Assembly: GCA_938008435.1 (NCBI GenBank)
Contig: CALLKK010000017.1
Location: 146,060-210,059 of the forward strand
Direction of reading: 5' to 3'
DNA length: 64,000 nt
From: an uncultured Steroidobacter sp.
GTDB lineage: Bacteria > Pseudomonadota > Gammaproteobacteria > Steroidobacterales > Steroidobacteraceae
Both the position numbers and the translations under genes were made by a program. The notes below the pieces were generated by a model, which ran no database searches, was not told the DNA's origin, and saw nothing but the letters and a program-made list of their open reading frames with translations. Below are positions 17,924 to 26,188 of this stretch, one piece after another. Numbering within the stretch: the first letter of the stretch is position 1; the number at the start of each line of letters is the position of its first letter.

Positions 17924-18844
17924 ATGCTTCGTTCCGATCCCTCCGTTGCCGTTCGTGCTCTGCGCAGCGCAGCGCCCTACATTCGCATGTACAAAGGCAA
18001 GGTGTTCGTCATCAAGGCGAGCGGCGGCGTCTTTGGCGATACGGCGGCAACGCGCGCACTGATCGAACAAGTCGCGATCCTCCATCAAGTCGGCATTCGG
18101 GTGGTGCTCGTACACGGCGGCGGTCCGCAGCTCACGCAGGTGCAGGAATCGCTCGGCATCACGCCGCGCGTCGTGGCAGGCCGGCGCGTCACCGACGAGA
18201 AATCGATCGAAGTGACGAGCATGGTGCTGAACGGCCTCGTCAACACGCAGATCCTCGGCATCTGCCGCGAGTTCGACATCGCGGCCGTGGGCGTGAGCGG
18301 CGTCGATGCGGGACTGGTGCGTGCGCACAAGCGTCCGCCCGTGCAAGTCGAAGGCGAGGTCGTCGACTACGGCTTCGTCGGCGACATCGATCTCATCGAT
18401 GCGAAAGTGCTGCAGCAGCTGCTCGACGATGGCTTGATGCCGGTGGTGAGCCCCGTCTCCGCCGACGACAAGGGCACGCTCCTCAATATCAATGCCGATA
18501 CGGTTGCCGCCGGCATCGGTGCGGCGCTCAAAGCCGAGAAGCTGATGCTGTGCACGGGAGCGCCGGGCATCCTCGAATCGGTCGACGATCCGCGTTCGAT
18601 CATTTCCTACACCGATCTTGCGGGTCTGCAGCAGCTCAAGGCCAAGGGCGCGCTCAAGGACGGCATGCTGCCGAAGGCCAAGGCGATCGAAGATGCGATT
18701 CGCGGCGGCGTACGGCGCGTGCACGTCATTTCGTACAAGTCGCCCGACAGCATCCTCGCGGAAGTATTCACCAACGAAGGCACGGGCACGCTCATCGTCG
18801 AGAACATCAACGCGCTCAGCCCGGCGGAGCAGCAGGCGGGATGA
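17924..18844 (+). CDS. argB: N-acylglutamate kinase
   Basis: Amino-acid-kinase-family enzyme phosphorylating N-acylglutamate. The 306 residues contain VFVIKASGGVFGD (ATP/phosphate loop Lys), VLVHGGGPQLTQV, RVTDEKSIEVTSMVLNG (arginine/substrate helix) and NINADTVAAGIGAAL. There is no C-terminal GNAT extension, so this is not a bifunctional synthase-kinase as in Xanthomonas; the first pathway step must come from another gene. ATG 17924 is preceded by a GAGG at 17909-17912. The DNA between argB and argH holds an inverted repeat. Possible arginine feedback cannot be judged from sequence. Confidence 0.92.
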   Translation: MLRSDPSVAVRALRSAAPYIRMYKGKVFVIKASGGVFGDTAATRALIEQVAILHQVGIRVVLVHGGGPQLTQVQESLGITPRVVAGRRVTDEKSIEVTSMVLNGLVNTQILGICREFDIAAVGVSGVDAGLVRAHKRPPVQVEGEVVDYGFVGDIDLIDAKVLQQLLDDGLMPVVSPVSADDKGTLLNINADTVAAGIGAALKAEKLMLCTGAPGILESVDDPRSIISYTDLAGLQQLKAKGALKDGMLPKAKAIEDAIRGGVRRVHVISYKSPDSILAEVFTNEGTGTLIVENINALSPAEQQAG

Positions 18845-18846
18845 GT

Positions 18847-18993
18847 CTACGGGCTAAGGCTGTAGGCTCTAGGCTGTACTGTAGGTTAGAAAAGAATACA
18901 TGCGCGGCAACATAGACATTCGAATCGCATCGCCCACGGAGGCGATGCCGTCTCTCGCTACAGCCTGCGGTCTACCGCCTACAGCCTCTACAC
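18847..18993. repeat. Inverted GGCTGTAG-type intergenic repeat (copy 1)
   Basis: Between argB and argH. The left arm (18847-18888) is built from variants of GGCTGTAGG and CTGTAGGTT; the right arm (18957-18993) reads CTACAGCC and CCTACAGCCTCTAC, its inverse complement, with about 68 bases between. A second copy of the same type is at 59589-59654. It looks like a dispersed REP-like element placed at gene borders. It is not a clean terminator because no T-run follows. Confidence 0.65.
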
Positions 18994-19006
18994 GCGGAGT
19001 GTCGCC

Positions 19007-20197
19007 ATGACGCGCCTCTGGGACAAAGGCGCGCCGCTCGATGAGCGCGTGCTGCAATTCACCGCGGGCGAAGATCACGCACTCGACAATCGCCTGGTTG
19101 CCTACGACGTCAAAGCATCGATCGCGCACGCGGAGATGCTGAACGCGCAAGGGCTGCTGTCGAACGAGGATCTGGAGGCCATCCGGCGCGGTCTGACGGA
19201 AATCGCCGCAGAGCATGCGCGCGGTGAATGGCGCGTCTCGCTGCAACAGGAAGACGGCCAGACGGCGCTAGAAAGTCTGTTAACCGCTCGCATCGGCGAA
19301 GCCGGCAAGCGCGTCCATCTCGGCCGCTCGCGCAACGATCAGGTGCTGACGGCGCTCAGGCTGTACCTGCGCGATACGATCGACGTGCTCGTGCGACAGG
19401 TGAACGACGTCGTTGCCGCGCTCGAGCGAATGATCGCGCGCGACGGCCACATCGCCTTGCCGGGCTACACGCATATGCAACAGGCAATGCCGAGCTCGGT
19501 TGCGCTCTGGGCCGGCGGCTTTGCTGCCGAGCTGCGCGACGATGCGGAAGGGCTTGCGCAGGTGCAGCGGCGCGTCGGCAAGAGCCCGCTCGGTTCCGCA
19601 GCAGGTTACGGCTCGCCGAATCTGCCGATCGATCGCGAGGCCACGCGGCAACGCCTCGGCTTCGATGTGGTGCATGAGCCCGTCACCGCGGTGCAGCTCT
19701 CGCGCGGCAAGGCTGAAGCGCAGCTTGCCTTCGAGATCGCGCTCGTGATGCAAGACGTGGGACGGCTCGCATCGGATCTGCTCCTCTTCTATACGCAGGA
19801 ATTCTCCTTCGTCGAGCTGCCCGATGCGTTCACGACCGGCTCGTCGATCATGCCGCAGAAGCGCAATCCGGATGTGTTCGAGCTCATCCGCGGCCGCACC
19901 GCGAGCGCTCAAGCATGCCTGTTGGAAGTGATGAGCATCACGGCGAAGCTGCCCTCGGGCTATCAGCGCGACCTGCAGCTCATCAAGGCGCCGCTTTTCC
20001 GCAGCATCGATCTGTGCATGGAAACGCTGTCGATCCTGCCGGCCGCGCTCGACGGCGTGAAATTCCGCACCGAGCGCATCAGGCTCGATCCCTCGATTCA
20101 CGCCGCGGCGCGTGCCAACGAGCTCGTCGTGAAAGAAGGCATTCCCTTCCGCGAAGCGTATCGCCGCGTCGCCGAGGAGCTGAAGAAGGGCAAGTGA
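19007..20197 (+). CDS. argH: Argininosuccinate lyase
   Basis: Releases fumarate and arginine from argininosuccinate. The 396 residues carry the superfamily motifs VHLGRSRNDQV, LPGYTHMQQAMP and the fumarase/aspartase signature GSSIMPQKRNPD. This is shorter than the E. coli enzyme (457); the C-terminal tail is reduced, which I also associate with ArgH of some acyl-citrulline-pathway bacteria. It is the last gene of the arginine cluster, separated from argB by a 162-base repeat-bearing gap, so it may have lower or separate transcription. No argE-type N-acylcitrulline deacylase is in the window. Confidence 0.94.
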   Translation: MTRLWDKGAPLDERVLQFTAGEDHALDNRLVAYDVKASIAHAEMLNAQGLLSNEDLEAIRRGLTEIAAEHARGEWRVSLQQEDGQTALESLLTARIGEAGKRVHLGRSRNDQVLTALRLYLRDTIDVLVRQVNDVVAALERMIARDGHIALPGYTHMQQAMPSSVALWAGGFAAELRDDAEGLAQVQRRVGKSPLGSAAGYGSPNLPIDREATRQRLGFDVVHEPVTAVQLSRGKAEAQLAFEIALVMQDVGRLASDLLLFYTQEFSFVELPDAFTTGSSIMPQKRNPDVFELIRGRTASAQACLLEVMSITAKLPSGYQRDLQLIKAPLFRSIDLCMETLSILPAALDGVKFRTERIRLDPSIHAAARANELVVKEGIPFREAYRRVAEELKKGK

Positions 20198-20290
20198 CGG
20201 AGTCTGTCGGCGATGAAGCAATGGAGAACACGCTGACGAAGCGCTAGGCTCTCCTCACCGTCGCGTGCTCGCCGTTCAGCGCATCCGCCC

Positions 20291-20713
20291 ATGATCTGGT
20301 TCCGTCCTTACACGCTCGAAGAGATCCGCTTTCGGGTGCCGTCGCTCGCCAGCACTCTAGGCATCGAATTCATCGAGCTCGGACCGGACTACTTCCGCGG
20401 CCGCATGCCGGTCGACGACCGCACGCGGCAGCCTTACGGCATTCTGCATGGCGGTGCGTCGGTCGCGCTCGCAGAGACGCTCGGCAGCGTGGGCGCGATG
20501 TTGGTCATCGATCCGTCCAAGTACCGCACGGTAGGTCAGGAGATCAATGCCAATCACGTGCGCGCCGTGGCGAGCGGCTTCGTGATCGGCACCGCGCGGC
20601 CGCTTCATCTCGGCAAGCGCAGCCAGGTGTGGGACATTCGCATCGTCGACGAGCAGGACAAGCTCGTGTGCATCTCGCGCCTGACGATGGCCGTGCTGGA
20701 GAAACAGGACTGA
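20291..20713 (+). CDS. Hotdog-fold thioesterase (PaaI/MenI-like)
   Basis: A 140-residue single hotdog domain. The catalytic-region motif YGILHGGASVALAETLGS matches the PaaI/EntH/MenI clade, in which an acidic residue on the long helix (here Glu in ALAET) acts on acyl-CoA thioesters. GFVIGTARPLHLGKRSQVWDIRI is the typical second half. Cytoplasmic tetramers are usual for the family. Which acyl-CoA is cleaved is unknown; a 1,4-dihydroxy-2-naphthoyl-CoA (MenI) or phenylacetyl-CoA role cannot be separated here. No pathway neighbours help. Confidence 0.82.
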   Translation: MIWFRPYTLEEIRFRVPSLASTLGIEFIELGPDYFRGRMPVDDRTRQPYGILHGGASVALAETLGSVGAMLVIDPSKYRTVGQEINANHVRAVASGFVIGTARPLHLGKRSQVWDIRIVDEQDKLVCISRLTMAVLEKQD

Positions 20714-20775
20714 GCTTCGCCGCTACGCGGCAATCCCGCGCATCGCCTCGCCGCCCGGTCGGCTATACTCAGCCG

Positions 20776-21039
20776 ATGCATTCGAAGCGCTTCTCGCCTC
20801 TCATCGCTGCGCTGTTTGCGTGCCTGTGCTGCGCATGCGGACAAACCGGGCCGCTCTATCTCCCGGAAAGTGCTGCGCCCGAGGCGGCGACGCCGAGCGA
20901 TGCTCGAGACCCCGCAACGGATCGCAAGGATCGAGCCGGCCGGCGCGGCACCGATGCTGCACCCGCCTCCGACACGGAGACGCCGGCGACGCCAGCCGAT
21001 CCGGACCGTCCGCAGCAGACGCCGCAATCGCCACGATGA
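20776..21039 (+). CDS. lptM: LPS translocon maturation lipoprotein LptM (YifL-like)
   Basis: An 87-residue lipoprotein. A short signal (FSPLIAALFACLCCAC) ends in a lipobox, followed directly by CGQTGPLYLP, the LptM/YifL hallmark that mimics LPS at the LptD lateral gate. The remaining 55 residues are disordered and rich in Ala, Pro, Asp and Arg. In E. coli, LptM assists disulfide maturation of LptD. Here its stop overlaps the polA start (ATGA at 21036), an unusual partner: the gene is more often next to lysA or cyaY. Outer-membrane location is inferred. Confidence 0.85.
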   Translation: MHSKRFSPLIAALFACLCCACGQTGPLYLPESAAPEAATPSDARDPATDRKDRAGRRGTDAAPASDTETPATPADPDRPQQTPQSPR

Positions 21040-23753
21040 GCTCGCCGCGTAAGCTCGTCCTCGTCGACGGCTCTTCTTATCTATATCGCGCGTTCCACGC
21101 CCTGCCGCCGCTGTCCAATTCGCGCGGCGAACCGACGGGCGCGGTCCTTGGCGTGCTCAACATGCTGCAGAAGCTCTGCAAGGAAGAGGCGCCCGAGCTC
21201 ATCGCCGTCGTCTTCGATGCGCCGGGCCGCACGTTCCGCGACGATCTGTTCGAGTCGTACAAGGCGCAGCGCCCGCCGATGCCGGACGATCTGCGCGCGC
21301 AGCTGCAGCCGCTGCTCGATTGCGTCGTGGCAATGGGCTTGCCGCTGCTGCGTATCGAAGGCGTCGAAGCCGACGATGTCATCGGCACATTGGCGACGCG
21401 CGCGGCAGCGGACAACGTCGACGTACTGATCTCGACGGGCGACAAAGACATGGCGCAGCTCGTCAACGAGCGCATCACGCTCGTCAACACGATGACCGGC
21501 TCGCGCCTCGATCGCGATGGAGTCAAAGCCAAGTTCGATGTCTGGCCCGAACAGATCGTCGACTATCTCGCGCTGGTGGGCGACACCTCGGACAACATCC
21601 CGGGTGTGCCGAAGGTCGGGCCGAAAACAGCCGCAAAGTGGCTCAACGAGTACGGCACGCTCGATAACCTCGTGGCGCATGCGGATGCGATCACGGGCAA
21701 GGTCGGCGAGAGCCTGCGGGCGAGCCTCAAGGATCTCGAGCTCTCGCGCAAGCTGGCGACGCTCGACTGCAATGTTCCCTTGGAGCAATCCTATGCGGCG
21801 CTGGTGCGGCGCGAGCCGGATCGGGAACGGCTGCGCGAGCTCTACACGCGCCTCGAGCTGCGCTCGCTGCTGCGTCAGCTCGAAGGACCGGGCGATGGCG
21901 AAACGCCGAATGTCGTCCCGGCAGCACCGAGCGCCGCCGTGGTGCCTACGAACTATCAAACCGTCACCACGGCGCAAGCGCTTGCCGAGTGGGTAGAACG
22001 GCTGCGCTCTGCGGAACTCGTTGCGTTGCACACGAAGGCGAGCGGCGCCGACTACATGCAGGCCGAGCTCGTCGGGTTGTCGTTCGCGATCGAACCCGGC
22101 ACTGCAATCTACATTCCGCTGGCACACGACTATCCCGGCGCACCGACGCAGATTGCGCGCGAGGAGGCACTGGCTTTGCTTGCGCCCATCCTGACGAGCG
22201 AGCAACCGGCGAAGGTCGGCCATCATCTCAAGCTCGATGCGCACATCCTCAAACGCCACGGCATCGAGCTCAACGGACAGCGTTTCGATGCAATGCTCGA
22301 ATCGTATGTCTGGAACAGCACGGCGACGCGGCATGAGCTCGATGCATTGGCGCGCAAGTATCTCGGCCGCGAGACCGTCGACTACGCCACCGTCGTCGGC
22401 CGCGGCGCCAAGCAGATCGGCTTCAATCAGGTCGCGCTCGACATCGCCACGAACTGCGCGGCCGAAGAAGCCGACGTCGCCTTGCAACTGCATCGTACTT
22501 TGTGGCCGCAGCTCGAAGCCGCGGGCAAGCTCGCAGACGTTTACTCGCAGATCGAGCAGCCGCTTGCGCCCGTGCTCATGCGTATGGAAGAACGCGGCGT
22601 GCTGATCGACGGCGATGTGCTGCGCCGCCAGAGCAGCGAGCTGGCCGCGCGCATGCAAGAGCTCGAAGCCGAGGCGCATCGCGCCGCCGGCAGACCCTTC
22701 GCGCTCGAATCGCCGAAGCAGCTGCAAGAAGTCTTGTTCAACGAGCTGAAGCTGCCCGTGTTGCGCAAGACGCCGACGGGACAACCCTCCACGGCGGAAG
22801 ACGTGCTCGAAGAGCTTGCCGTCTCGTACGAGCTGCCGCGCACGATCATGGAGTACCGCGCGTGCGCCAAGCTCAAATCGACGTACACCGACAAGCTGCC
22901 GCTGCAGATCAATCCGCGCACCGGGCGTATTCACACGACGTATCAGCAGGCTGTTGCAGCGACCGGTCGCTTGTCCTCGGCGGATCCGAATCTGCAGAAC
23001 ATTCCGATCCGCACCGCGGAAGGCCGGCGCATTCGCCAAGCATTCATCGCGCCGCCCGGCTGGGTCATCGTCGCCGCCGATTATTCGCAGATCGAGCTGC
23101 GCATCATGGCGCACCTGTCGGGCGATGAAGGCTTGCTCAACGCGTTCAGCGAAGACCGCGACATTCACCAAGCCACCGCTGCGGAAGTATTCGGACTGCC
23201 GCTCGATCAAGTGACTGCGGAGCAACGCCGCTCGGCGAAGGCGATCAACTTCGGCCTCATCTACGGCATGTCCGCATTCGGGCTTGCAAGCCGCCTCGGC
23301 ATCCCGCGCGCGCAAGCGCAGCACTACGTCGACCTTTACTTCCAGCGCTATCCCGGCGTGCGCCGTTACATGGAAGAGACGCGGCAGCAGGCGCGCGAGC
23401 GCGGCTACGTCGAAACCGTGTTCGGACGCCGGCTCTATCTGAACGACATTCACTCGCGCAACAACAACCTGCGCCAAGGCGCCGAGCGCGCCGCCATCAA
23501 TGCGCCCATGCAAGGCACCGCCGCCGACATCATCAAGCGCGCGATGATCGAGATCGATCGGTGGCTGGCGAGCGCCAATCTCGAGGCACATCTCATCATG
23601 CAAGTGCACGATGAGCTCGTCTTCGAAGTGAAAGAAGAGCATGTCGATGCGCTCGTGCCGCGCGTGCGCGAGATCATGTGCGGCGCCGCGCAGCTGCGCA
23701 CACCCCTCAAAGTCGACGTCGGCGTCGGCAAGAATTGGGAGGCGGCCCATTAG
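21036..23753 (+). CDS. polA: DNA polymerase I, with degenerate 3'-5' exonuclease site
   Basis: A 905-residue repair and Okazaki-fragment polymerase. Order: 5' nuclease (1 to about 290; LVLVDGSSYLYRAFHALPPL, STGDKDMAQLV), 3'-5' exonuclease fold (about 300-490) and polymerase (to the end; ADYSQIELRIMAHLSGD, RRSAKAINFGLIYGMSAFGL, QVHDELVFEV). The polymerase and 5' nuclease motifs are intact. The proofreading site is not: the DxE motif (E. coli Asp355/Glu357) is His332-Thr-Lys334, Tyr497 is Cys474 and Asp501 is Glu478; only Asp401 (Asp424 in E. coli) remains. Loss of proofreading is therefore likely. The start at 21036 overlaps lptM. E. coli PolA is 928 residues. Confidence 0.95.
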   Translation: MSSPRKLVLVDGSSYLYRAFHALPPLSNSRGEPTGAVLGVLNMLQKLCKEEAPELIAVVFDAPGRTFRDDLFESYKAQRPPMPDDLRAQLQPLLDCVVAMGLPLLRIEGVEADDVIGTLATRAAADNVDVLISTGDKDMAQLVNERITLVNTMTGSRLDRDGVKAKFDVWPEQIVDYLALVGDTSDNIPGVPKVGPKTAAKWLNEYGTLDNLVAHADAITGKVGESLRASLKDLELSRKLATLDCNVPLEQSYAALVRREPDRERLRELYTRLELRSLLRQLEGPGDGETPNVVPAAPSAAVVPTNYQTVTTAQALAEWVERLRSAELVALHTKASGADYMQAELVGLSFAIEPGTAIYIPLAHDYPGAPTQIAREEALALLAPILTSEQPAKVGHHLKLDAHILKRHGIELNGQRFDAMLESYVWNSTATRHELDALARKYLGRETVDYATVVGRGAKQIGFNQVALDIATNCAAEEADVALQLHRTLWPQLEAAGKLADVYSQIEQPLAPVLMRMEERGVLIDGDVLRRQSSELAARMQELEAEAHRAAGRPFALESPKQLQEVLFNELKLPVLRKTPTGQPSTAEDVLEELAVSYELPRTIMEYRACAKLKSTYTDKLPLQINPRTGRIHTTYQQAVAATGRLSSADPNLQNIPIRTAEGRRIRQAFIAPPGWVIVAADYSQIELRIMAHLSGDEGLLNAFSEDRDIHQATAAEVFGLPLDQVTAEQRRSAKAINFGLIYGMSAFGLASRLGIPRAQAQHYVDLYFQRYPGVRRYMEETRQQARERGYVETVFGRRLYLNDIHSRNNNLRQGAERAAINAPMQGTAADIIKRAMIEIDRWLASANLEAHLIMQVHDELVFEVKEEHVDALVPRVREIMCGAAQLRTPLKVDVGVGKNWEAAH

Positions 23754-23937
23754 CAAAGGCGGCGCGCTGCGTGCGCAGCCGGTGTTGTCTACCGGCGTCA
23801 CGTGCCGCCTCCGGCGTGACGATGGCGTATCCTTGCCGCCGCCGCATTCATCCCTCTTTCAGCTCGGGCGTGCATCCTGGGCACGCATGCGTGCGGAGCA
23901 CGTGCGGCACCCCTCGACAATGGAAATGGAGATCTAG

Positions 23938-24471
23938 ATGCGTAAAGCGATTCTTCTCGGATTGATGGCGCTCGGATTCGGCGCCGCGGCGACGGCCGCG
24001 GACAACGGGATCTACGTGGGCTTGAGCGTCGGTCAGGCAAACGTCGAGCTCACCGAAGAGGTGATCGACGAAACCTTGCGCTTCGACGGCGACGACACGG
24101 GTTTCAAGGTGATCGCCGGCATCCGTCCGCTCGACTGGCTTGCGATCGAAGCCAACTACGTGAACTTCGGCAAGGCAAAGGACAATGGCCTCGAAATCGA
24201 CGCGGACGGCATTTCCGCGTTCGCGGTCGGCTTCCTGCCCGTCGGTCCGGTGGATTTGTTCGCCAAGGGCGGCCTGGTGAGCTGGGATAGCGAGATCGGC
24301 ACGCGCGGCATCACCTTATCGCGCGATGACGGCACCGATCTCGCCTACGGCGTCGGGGCCCAATTCAGGCTCGGCAGCCTGAGCCTGCGGGCCGAGTACG
24401 AGGTGTTCGACATCGATGACGTCGACGATGTGAACATGTTTTCGATCGGCGTGACCTGGACATTCCTGTAA
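23938..24471 (+). CDS. Small outer-membrane beta-barrel protein (OmpA/OmpW-like fold)
   Basis: A 177-residue protein with a cleavable signal (ILLGLMALGFGAAATAA, cut near residue 21) followed by alternating amphipathic strands (GIYVGLSVGQANVEL, FKVIAGIRPLDWLAIEANYV, LSLRAEYEVFD) and a C-terminal aromatic beta-signal (SIGVTWTFL). This fits an eight-stranded outer-membrane barrel of the porin-family or OmpA-like beta-barrel type. No ligand can be predicted. Start ATG 23938 follows GGAAATGGAGAT. It separates polA from the small-RNA locus. A strong hairpin without a T-run follows the stop (24487-24512). Confidence 0.75.
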   Translation: MRKAILLGLMALGFGAAATAADNGIYVGLSVGQANVELTEEVIDETLRFDGDDTGFKVIAGIRPLDWLAIEANYVNFGKAKDNGLEIDADGISAFAVGFLPVGPVDLFAKGGLVSWDSEIGTRGITLSRDDGTDLAYGVGAQFRLGSLSLRAEYEVFDIDDVDDVNMFSIGVTWTFL

Positions 24472-24486
24472 GCCGCCGGCCTTCCC

Positions 24487-24512
24487 GGTGCGGGCGTTTC
24501 CCCGCCCGCACC
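24487..24512 (+). terminator. GC hairpin after the beta-barrel gene
   Basis: A ten-base-pair stem (GGTGCGGGCG with CGCCCGCACC) and loop TTTCCC, sixteen bases past the stop. No U-tract follows (CCCCCT instead), so it may be a transcript-stabilising 3' end or a weak terminator and not a classic intrinsic terminator. Confidence 0.45.
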
Positions 24513-24692
24513 CCCCTGCCCTGCGTCCGATCAGCGCATCAACCCCGATCAAGGTCGTTGCAGCCTCGCAACGATCGCCCTGATCCCGCACCGGCGTGCG
24601 TGGTTCGCGAACGACCCTTTCGTCGCTTGGATGTCTCTCATAAGCGACTGAAATAATGAAAATTTCTTCACGTTTTCAGCACGCACGAGAGC

Positions 24693-24720
24693 GGAACTTT
24701 CGGAAACTTGGGACGTCTCA
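24693..24720 (+). promoter_or_regulatory. Sigma-E (RpoE/AlgU)-type promoter for a small RNA
   Basis: GGAACTT at 24693-24699, a 16-base spacer, and TCTCA at 24716-24720 match the extracytoplasmic-stress sigma-E consensus (GGAACTT, 15-16 bases, TCnnA). The predicted start is near 24726-24728. There is no coding frame downstream on this strand before a strong terminator, so the promoter appears to drive a non-coding RNA. The P. aeruginosa ErsA RNA between polA and engB is likewise sigma-22 dependent. Confidence 0.7.
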
Positions 24721-24726
24721 GGTTAC

Positions 24727-24841
24727 GAGCGTCGGCCAGGACGCTCTCGTCCGCTGGCCTCCCTGAGCGGACGATTCACCCGGTCCATCCCCATGCCGGG
24801 TAAACGCTCTCCCGGTGGCGCCAAGCCACCGGGTTTTTTTT
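24727..24841 (+). ncRNA. Probable envelope-stress small RNA (ErsA-like by position and promoter)
   Basis: A predicted RNA of about 115 nt between a sigma-E promoter and an intrinsic terminator, located between polA and engB. That interval encodes Spot 42 in enterics and ErsA (132 nt, sigma-22 dependent) in Pseudomonas. Visible structure: a 5' hairpin GAGCGTC/GACGCTC (24727-24733 with 24740-24746), a second stem TCCGCT/AGCGGA (24750-24755 with 24766-24771), a third ACCCGG/CCGGGT (24778-24783 with 24796-24801) whose loop TCCATCCCCATG is C-rich and could be the seed, then the terminator. No sequence identity to ErsA is claimed; homology is inferred from locus, promoter class, size and structure. 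Confidence 0.62.
24811..24841 (+). terminator. Intrinsic terminator of the small RNA
   Basis: A nine-base-pair stem (CCCGGTGGC, 24811-24819, with GCCACCGGG, 24825-24833), loop GCCAA and eight T residues. It is a textbook intrinsic terminator for plus-strand transcription and lies 20 bases before the end of the convergent engB gene. Confidence 0.9.
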
Positions 24842-24861
24842 GCCCAGCGACCGCCCCTCGA

Positions 24862-25446
24862 CTAAACCGCGAGCAACTCGAGCACGCGTTTGCGCGCCTC
24901 GTCGACGCCGAGCTTGGACACCGCGGAAAACAGCTGCACCGTGCCGCGCTCGCCGAGCTCCCTGCGCACGCGCTGGAGCGTGGCCGCGCCCTGCCCGCGG
25001 CTCAACTTGTCGGCCTTGGTCAAGAGCACGTGCACGGCATGACCTTGCGCCTGCGTCCACTCCAGCATCTGCACGTCGAACGCCGTCAGCGGGTGGCGCG
25101 CGTCCATGACGATCACGATGCACTTGAGCGAGGCGCGGGTCTGCACGTAGCGCGACAAGAGCTCCTGCCAATGCCGCTTCATGTGCTCGGGGACTTTCGC
25201 GTAGCCGTAGCCGGGCAGATCCACAAGCCGGCGCTTCTCGTCGAGCGCGAAGAAGTTGATGAGCTGGGTGCGGCCCGGCGTCTTACTGGTCCGCGCGAGA
25301 TCCTTGCGGCCCGTGATGGCGTTGAGCGCACTCGACTTGCCCGCGTTGGACCGGCCGGCGAAGGCGACCTCCGCGCCGGCGTCCGCAGGGAATTGCTGTG
25401 CCTGCCAGGCACTCTTGAGGAATGCGACCTGAGGAAACTGCGGCAT
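24862..25446 (-). CDS. engB: Ribosome-biogenesis GTPase EngB (YihA/YsxC)
   Basis: A 194-residue TrmE-Era-EngA-like GTPase needed for large-subunit assembly. G1 is AGRSNAGKSS (residues 30-39), G2 TSKTPGRTQ, G3 VDLPGYGYAKVP, G4 LTKADKLSR and G5 SAVSKLG. G1 has the EngB form SNxGKS, and the GYGYA after G3 is diagnostic. Start ATG 25446. It is convergent with the small RNA and divergent from the cytochrome c4 gene, matching the order seen in Pseudomonas. Confidence 0.95.
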   Translation of the reverse strand: MPQFPQVAFLKSAWQAQQFPADAGAEVAFAGRSNAGKSSALNAITGRKDLARTSKTPGRTQLINFFALDEKRRLVDLPGYGYAKVPEHMKRHWQELLSRYVQTRASLKCIVIVMDARHPLTAFDVQMLEWTQAQGHAVHVLLTKADKLSRGQGAATLQRVRRELGERGTVQLFSAVSKLGVDEARKRVLELLAV

Positions 25447-25549
25447 GAGCCTCGGGGCGGAAAGAATGACTGGCCCTAGTGTACAATTTCGGGCCTTTTA
25501 TGCTGCCGGAGCCACGGCCAAGCCTGCGAGATACTGGAGTACGAGAACG

Positions 25550-26164
25550 ATGAAGCTTCGATCGATCATCCTGATGACGCTGCTGTGCTCTGCGCACGCG
25601 ATTGCTGCCGCGCCGGCCGATGGAGGTTCCGCCGAAGCGGGTCAGGCGAAATCGACCACGTGCGTCGCCTGTCACGGCATCGACGGCAACAGCGTGAATC
25701 CGGAGTGGCCGAACATTGCCGGCCAGCACGCGTCCTACATCCTCAAGCAACTGCAAGCCTTCAAGAGCGGCGCGCGCGAGAACCCGCTCATGTCCCCGAT
25801 CGCCCTGACGCTTTCCGAAGAGGACATGGCCGACCTGGCAGCGTTCTACTCGACTCAGACGCGCAAGGGCCTCGAAGCCGACCCGAGCAAGGTCGAGCTC
25901 GGTCAGCGCATCTACCGCGGCGGCGACGCCGAGACGAATGTCCCGGCGTGCAGCGGCTGCCACGGTCCGCGCGGCACGGGCAATCCCGCCGCCGAATACC
26001 CGTCGATTCAGGGCCAACACGCCACGTACATCGCCGCTCAGCTGCGCGCCTATCGCTCCGGCCAGCGGCAAACGGATCCGAACAGCATGATGCGCGATGT
26101 GACTCGTACGATGACGGACGAGCAGATCGACGCCGTTGCCGCATACGTGCAAGGATTGCGTTAA
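25550..26164 (+). CDS. Diheme cytochrome c4
   Basis: A periplasmic electron carrier of 204 residues. A Sec signal (SIILMTLLCSAHAIAA) precedes two c-type heme domains with CVACH (Cys38, Cys41, His42) and CSGCH (Cys134, Cys137, His138). Axial Met candidates are Met81 (NPLMSPI) and a Met in NSMMRDV. The two-fold repeat with PNIAGQHASYILKQLQAF and PSIQGQHATYIAAQLRAY is diagnostic of c4, a donor to terminal oxidases. The start is ATG 25550 after GAGAACG. A -10-like TACAAT at 25482-25487 lies in the divergent gap with engB. Heme attachment needs the Ccm system and exported reductant, which fits the neighbouring dsbA. Confidence 0.92.
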   Translation: MKLRSIILMTLLCSAHAIAAAPADGGSAEAGQAKSTTCVACHGIDGNSVNPEWPNIAGQHASYILKQLQAFKSGARENPLMSPIALTLSEEDMADLAAFYSTQTRKGLEADPSKVELGQRIYRGGDAETNVPACSGCHGPRGTGNPAAEYPSIQGQHATYIAAQLRAYRSGQRQTDPNSMMRDVTRTMTDEQIDAVAAYVQGLR

Positions 26165-26188
26165 TCCTCTGCCCGCGAGGCTCATGCC

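Noticed and set aside
24727..24841. Calling the small RNA Spot 42 (spf)
   Set aside because: The locus agrees, but Spot 42 is cAMP-CRP controlled, found in enterics and relatives, and its known 5' sequence is not seen. A sigma-E promoter points to an ErsA-like RNA instead.
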